A DNA stretch of 64,000 bases, taken from positions 21,782,195 through 21,846,194 of the forward strand of contig CM033394.1 of NCBI GenBank assembly GCA_019426215.1, given 5' to 3'. The notes beneath the pieces are model-generated. The model saw only the letters and a list, made by a program, of their open reading frames with translations, ran no database searches and was not told where the DNA came from. A program made the position numbers and the translations under genes. The stretch is from Buddleja alternifolia. Its lineage: Eukaryota; Streptophyta; Magnoliopsida; Lamiales; Scrophulariaceae. The stretch's first letter is position 1. Every line of letters begins with the position of its first letter. This document shows positions 59,600 to 64,000 of the stretch, piece by piece.

Positions 59600-62323
59600 T
59601 TGTATTATTTGAATGTCCAAAATGCAAATGAAGTTAATACTATAACCAAAAGTAATAGCTCAAGTATTAATTCAAGACTTAAATGGCACCTTAGACTGGG
59701 CCATGCTGGAGATTACAAGATACGCAAAATGGAAAAAGGTGGGCTTCTAAGCCTTTTAGGATCAGATCCACTTTCAACTTGTGAATCTTGTCTCAAAGGC
59801 AAAATGGCTCGATCTCCCTTCACAGGGACTTTCGAAAGGGCCAAACAAGTCTTGGGATTAGTACATACTGATGTATGCGGGCCCTTCGGGGAAATGGCTC
59901 GAGGAGGCTATTATTACTTCATAACATTCACTGATGACCATTCAAGATATGGCATAGTGTATCTTATGAGACATAAGTCTGAGTCCTTTGAAAGGTTCAA
60001 GGAGTTCAAGGCTATGGCTGAAAATCAAACTGACAATCATATAAAGACTCTAAGATCTGATCAAGGAGGAGAATATATGAGTGACGAGTTCGATAATTTC
60101 CTAAGAGAACATGGTATAGTATAACAGCTAACACCACCAGCAACTCCACAATAAGTGGGGTAGCTGAAAGAAGGAATCAAACTTTTTAGATATGGTACAA
60201 TCCATGATCAGTTTCACTGACCTTCCCATCTCATAGTGGGGTCATGCCTTACTCACTGCTGTCCACATCTTGAATAGATGTACTTCCAAATTCGTTCCTA
60301 AGACTCCATATGAGATATGGAAGAATAGGAAACCAAACCTAAATTATTTTAGGATTTGAGGATGTCCAGCCTACATCAAGAAAACAAAACAAAGGTGGAA
60401 AAATTGGAAGCTAGGTCCTTAAGAGGACGTTTTGTTGGATATCCCGAAGATTCTATGGGATACCTCTTCTACTTGCAAGATGATCATAGGGTCATAGTTG
60501 CTTTACAAGCACACTTTCTCGAAGAAGAGTTCATTCGAGAAGGCGGAGCAGGTAGGAAGATCATCCTTGATGAACAAAGAGAAACCCTTGAGGATACACC
60601 TACACATGATGCCACGATTGAAGCCACTGTGACACAACAACCATTGTGAAGATCTGATAGAGCATCTCGCCAACCTGAGAGGTATGGTATCCTAATGCGA
60701 GAGAAGCATTGGCTTTTCTCTATAGCAGTAGGAAACCTTGGTGACGATCCCTCTGATTATGATAAAGCTATGATTAATATTGACTCTGCAAAATGGCGGG
60801 AGGCCATGCAGACAGAGATAGACTCGATGCATTCTAACCAAGTCTGGACTCTTGTAGACCGACCTGAGAACGTTAAACCCATTGGGTATAAATGGATCTA
60901 CAAGAGAAAGATTGGTCCAGATGGCAAGGTAGAAACCTATAAAGCCAGGCTAGTGGTGAAAGGGTATAGTCAAAGGGAAGGAATTGACTATAACGAGACC
61001 TTTTCACCCAAGGCCATGATCAAGTCTATCCGCATCCTACTCACAATTGTTGCACATCTAGATTATGAAATATGGCAGGTGGATGTGAAGACGACTTTTC
61101 TTAATGGATTCCTAGATGTGGATATCCATATGGAATAGCCTAAAGGCTTCATAACAGAGACTGGTATTTATAAAGTGTGCAAGCTTAAAAGATCCATCTA
61201 TGGACTTAAGCAAGCATCGCGTAGTTGAAATCTTCGTTTTGACGAAACAGTCAAAGGGTTTGGCTTCGACAAAAATGAAGATGAGCCATGTGTCTATAAG
61301 AGGGTTAGTGGGAGTAAAATCATTTTCTTAGTACAATATGTGGATGACATACTACTTATAGGAAATGATATTGGCATGTTGACTACGGTCAAAACATGGC
61401 TTTCAAGTATTTTCTTCATGAAAGACTTGGGAGAAGCCACCTACATCCTAGGGATTTGTATCTTCAGAGATAGAACGAATAGGATGATCGGGCTTTCCCA
61501 AGCCCTTTACTTAGAAAGGGTCTTAAAGAGATTTGAGATGGATAATTCTAAGAAAGGATTCCTGCCAATGCAGCATGGTATTCACCTTTCAAAAGCAATG
61601 TGTCCTTAAACTGAGGAAGAAAGAAAGGTGATGTCTAAAATACCATACGCTTCAGCAGTTGGTAGCTTGATGTACGCCATGCTGTGTACAAGACCAGACA
61701 TTACCTATGCTGTGAGCGTAGTAAGTCGATATCAAGCTGACCCTGGCATGGAACATTAGACCACAGTGAAGAGAATCCTTAAGTATCTGAAAAGAACTAA
61801 GGATTTAGCATTGGTATATGGGAATGGAGAATTAACAGTGGAAGGTTACAATGACTCTGATTTTCAATCAGATGTTGATGACCGAAAATCCACTTCGGGA
61901 TTTATATTCACACTCAACGGTGGAGCTGTAACTTGGAAGAGTTCCAAGCAAAGCACAACAGCTGATTCCACCACAGAAGCCTAGTATGTGGCTGCCACAG
62001 AGGCTGCCAAAGAAGCTGTTTAGATCAAGAAATTCTTAGAGGAACTTCAAATGGTTCCTAGCGCTAAGCTACCAATACCTATTCATTGTGACAACACTGG
62101 GGCAATAGCACAAGCAAAAGAACCAAGGTCTCACAGTCGATCCAAACACATAGAGAGGAGATACCACATAACAAGGGAAATCATTGGGAAGGGCGACATC
62201 GCCATGCAGAAAATAGACACAGCTGATAACGTAGCTGATCCACTGACCAAGCCATTGTCCCAGAAGGTTCTGGACAAACATCTTGAGAAGATGGGTATGA
62301 AATACCATAGATATTGGCATTGA
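59600..62323 (+). pseudogene. Pol remnant of element G: integrase, RT, RNase H with many stops
   Basis: 59600-60124 reads the pre-integrase HHCC and integrase start ([30 protein letters not shown]). The catalytic Glu region is broken near 60125-60200. RT pieces are 60695-61138 (KWIYKRKIG, DVKTTFLNG) and 61340-61609, with VDDILLIGND intact. RNase H is at 61766-61984 and 62051-62323. Stops at 61226, 61757 and 62021 replace conserved Trp, and those at 61136 and 61607 replace Gln. Close in wording to element B. Confidence 0.87.
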
Positions 62324-62338
62324 GTACAAGTGGGAGAA
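62322..62338 (+). other. Polypurine tract of element G
   Basis: TGAGTACAAGTGGGAGAA directly before the 3' LTR. Confidence 0.8.
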
Positions 62339-64000
62339 TGTTAGGAATATGCTCTCGAATGCTAGGAGGATAGATTGTAATAGGGCATAAAACAATGTAA
62401 TCGTATTATTAATTAAAACCTATACATGAAGGCATCTTTGGTTATTACTTGTTTTATTGCATTCGTATAAATGTGCAATTAACTGAAGGCCCAAGTACGC
62501 AAGAGTAGACTTTCCATTCCTTATGTGATAATGGAAACAACACTGGAAAGGTTAAATACTTGTATACTAAATATAGTTCGCAAGTTATGTAATCTCAATA
62601 GGGTGTTGAGAATTACTTACGACTTGTATGGTAAGAGCTCCAGTGGCGATAAGTGTTGATCGTAGTGGGAGCTAACACCATGAGGACATTGAAGGAGATC
62701 AATGTGCTTGAACATGACTCGCATCAACTTCGTCACATGGGTTTTTCACTCGTTGACAGTCAATGATGAAATTAATATAAGATGTAAAGTGTGATGAACC
62801 CTCGACTTGAGGGATTGAGTTGGAGATGTACTTGTGACATTAGGTTTGTCATTAGAGTAGTTAGATTTAGAACGCCCTTGGGTGGGTCGACCTCGAGCTG
62901 CGATCTAATGCACAAGTAGCAGTCTCAACTAATTACCAAGAAATGATTTACTCTCTCATAAGTGAACGAGTAATTATCACTTAATTATTTATGAGCAGGT
63001 GAGATCTAAAGGCTTTGGCCAAAGCAATAAACGTTTCTGAAATAGGAAACTAAAGTGATCTCGACTTACTATAAATAGAAAGTAAAGATGGGTTAATGAT
63101 TTGACATTTACCATGGTCTATACTCATCGGTGATATAAGAGTAAAAAGGTTTGCAATCACACAATAATCACGTCGGAAAAGGTTGATAGAATGATCCTAA
63201 TCATTCGTTCTTATTTGGGTTACGGTGTGGGTTGCGACGCTGGCTACGGGGACCCACATCCTTTGGAATCCTCCAATTGCCAAATAAGACGAACCTAAAA
63301 GAGTCACGCTTAAAAAGGGAAACGATGAAGAGAAATGGAGTATTTTTGTAGTATAATATGAAGTATTTGATACTTAATAATATTTATTTATGAGATAAAT
63401 AAATAAATTATTTTGAATAATGTATTAATAAATATTAATATATAAATATTTATTTCTTAGAGAAATAATATTTTAGTATTATTATTTATTATTAATTTAT
63501 TCTATTAATTTAATCGGATTAAATTAAAGGAATAAAGAAGAGTTGGTGCACCATGGGGGGCCGGCCATAGGCCTTAAGAGGAAGCCCATGTCTTTTTGTT
63601 CACTTAATATAAATACATAGTGGCTGTATTTTTCTCTCATAGGTTCATGTGTTGAACAAAAACCCTAGCTCTTAGAATACTGCAGAGAAAGAAAAGAAAA
63701 ACTCTCTCTCCCCTCCCACTTTAGTAGCCGCCCCCTTTGGTGTAGAGAAGGAGGATTTTTTTCCATCAATTCCGGCGTACGAATTAGAGGTAGAACGTTT
63801 GTGCTTCTTGGATCAAAATCAACCGTCGATTCGTGATTTGGAAGATTGAAGGGAACGATACTTACTCTACAACGAGTAAGTGAGTTTTATGTTTCTTTTC
63901 ATATACGTTGTTGCTTACAACTTGACCCCGGTAGATCCTGTTTGGGAATAAAAAAATTCGTTGTACCGCTTCCGCTGTTTTGATACAAATATTCCCAACA
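62339..64000 (+). repeat. 3' LTR of element G
   Basis: 1662 bp, TGTTAGG...CCCAACA, ending on the last base of the window. The palindrome CTTTGGCCAAAG is perfect at 63013-63024. Confidence 0.92.

Larger units (their letters stand above)
57791..64000 (+). mobile_element. Element G: internally deleted Angela-like Ty1-copia inserted in H
   Basis: 5' LTR 57791-59479 and 3' LTR 62339-64000, with samples about 97% identical. The 5' LTR lacks its last bases (CCCAA then unrelated sequence, where the 3' LTR ends CCCAACA), and no primer site, gag or protease follows, so a deletion starts at the LTR edge. Integrase, RT and RNase H remain with many stops. The left flank is gagag; the right flank lies outside, so the duplication cannot be checked. 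Confidence 0.87.

Overview
The window looks like nuclear DNA of a flowering plant, probably a eudicot. It is AT-rich, full of TA microsatellites, and consists almost entirely of LTR retrotransposons with plant-type primer sites (tRNA-iMet for the copia elements, a tRNA-Asp-type site for a gypsy-like element). There are also a hAT element, a CACTA-type end and a retroposed transcript. I see no rRNA, tRNA or CRISPR. The only evidence of an ordinary host gene is one first coding exon with a mitochondrial-type presequence near the left end, and it is split by a transposon.

Left part (1-9336). A young Tnt1/Tork-like copia element (551-5682, minus strand, LTRs about 99% identical, target duplication tcgtc) sits inside that exon, just upstream of the predicted presequence cleavage motif. 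Its gag-pol has one frameshift. Next come a 599-bp solo LTR (6226-6824, duplication aaaat), an AT-rich stretch with nothing recognisable, and a decayed copia gag (8511-9336) carrying an internal tandem duplication.

Middle part (9337-51684). This 42-kb block is one nest, and each junction can be placed by a short target duplication. A solo LTR of the Angela/BARE type (J, minus) landed in the decayed gag. Into J went a second solo LTR (D, duplication cgata) and a full element (I, minus). Into D went a full Angela-like element (B, plus), and into I went another (F, minus). Into the 3' LTR of B went a non-autonomous gypsy-like element (C, minus, duplication ctctt), which is itself a tandem with three LTRs and two internal regions. 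The LTRs of C carry a GC-rich palindrome array directly upstream of the TATA box. Its internal regions carry two hairpins with the same AGGA loop, each next to a polypurine tract.

Right part (51685-64000). The decayed gag resumes and is followed by an AT-rich repeat broken by a 537-bp poly(A)-tailed retroposon (14-bp target duplication). A 2.3-kb hAT-type element (53655-55942, 8-bp duplication ccttagag) contains a CACTA-like terminus, simple repeats and a 258-bp hairpin. Last come the 3' half of a short-LTR copia element (H, minus) and, inserted in it, an internally deleted Angela-like element (G, plus) whose 3' LTR ends on the last base of the window.

Except for the leftmost element, every coding region is broken. 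Many of the breaks are TGG or CAG/CAA codons turned into stops, as expected from methylated-cytosine decay. Lineage names (Tork, Angela, Ale, Athila/Tat) come from motif recognition and were not checked by a search.
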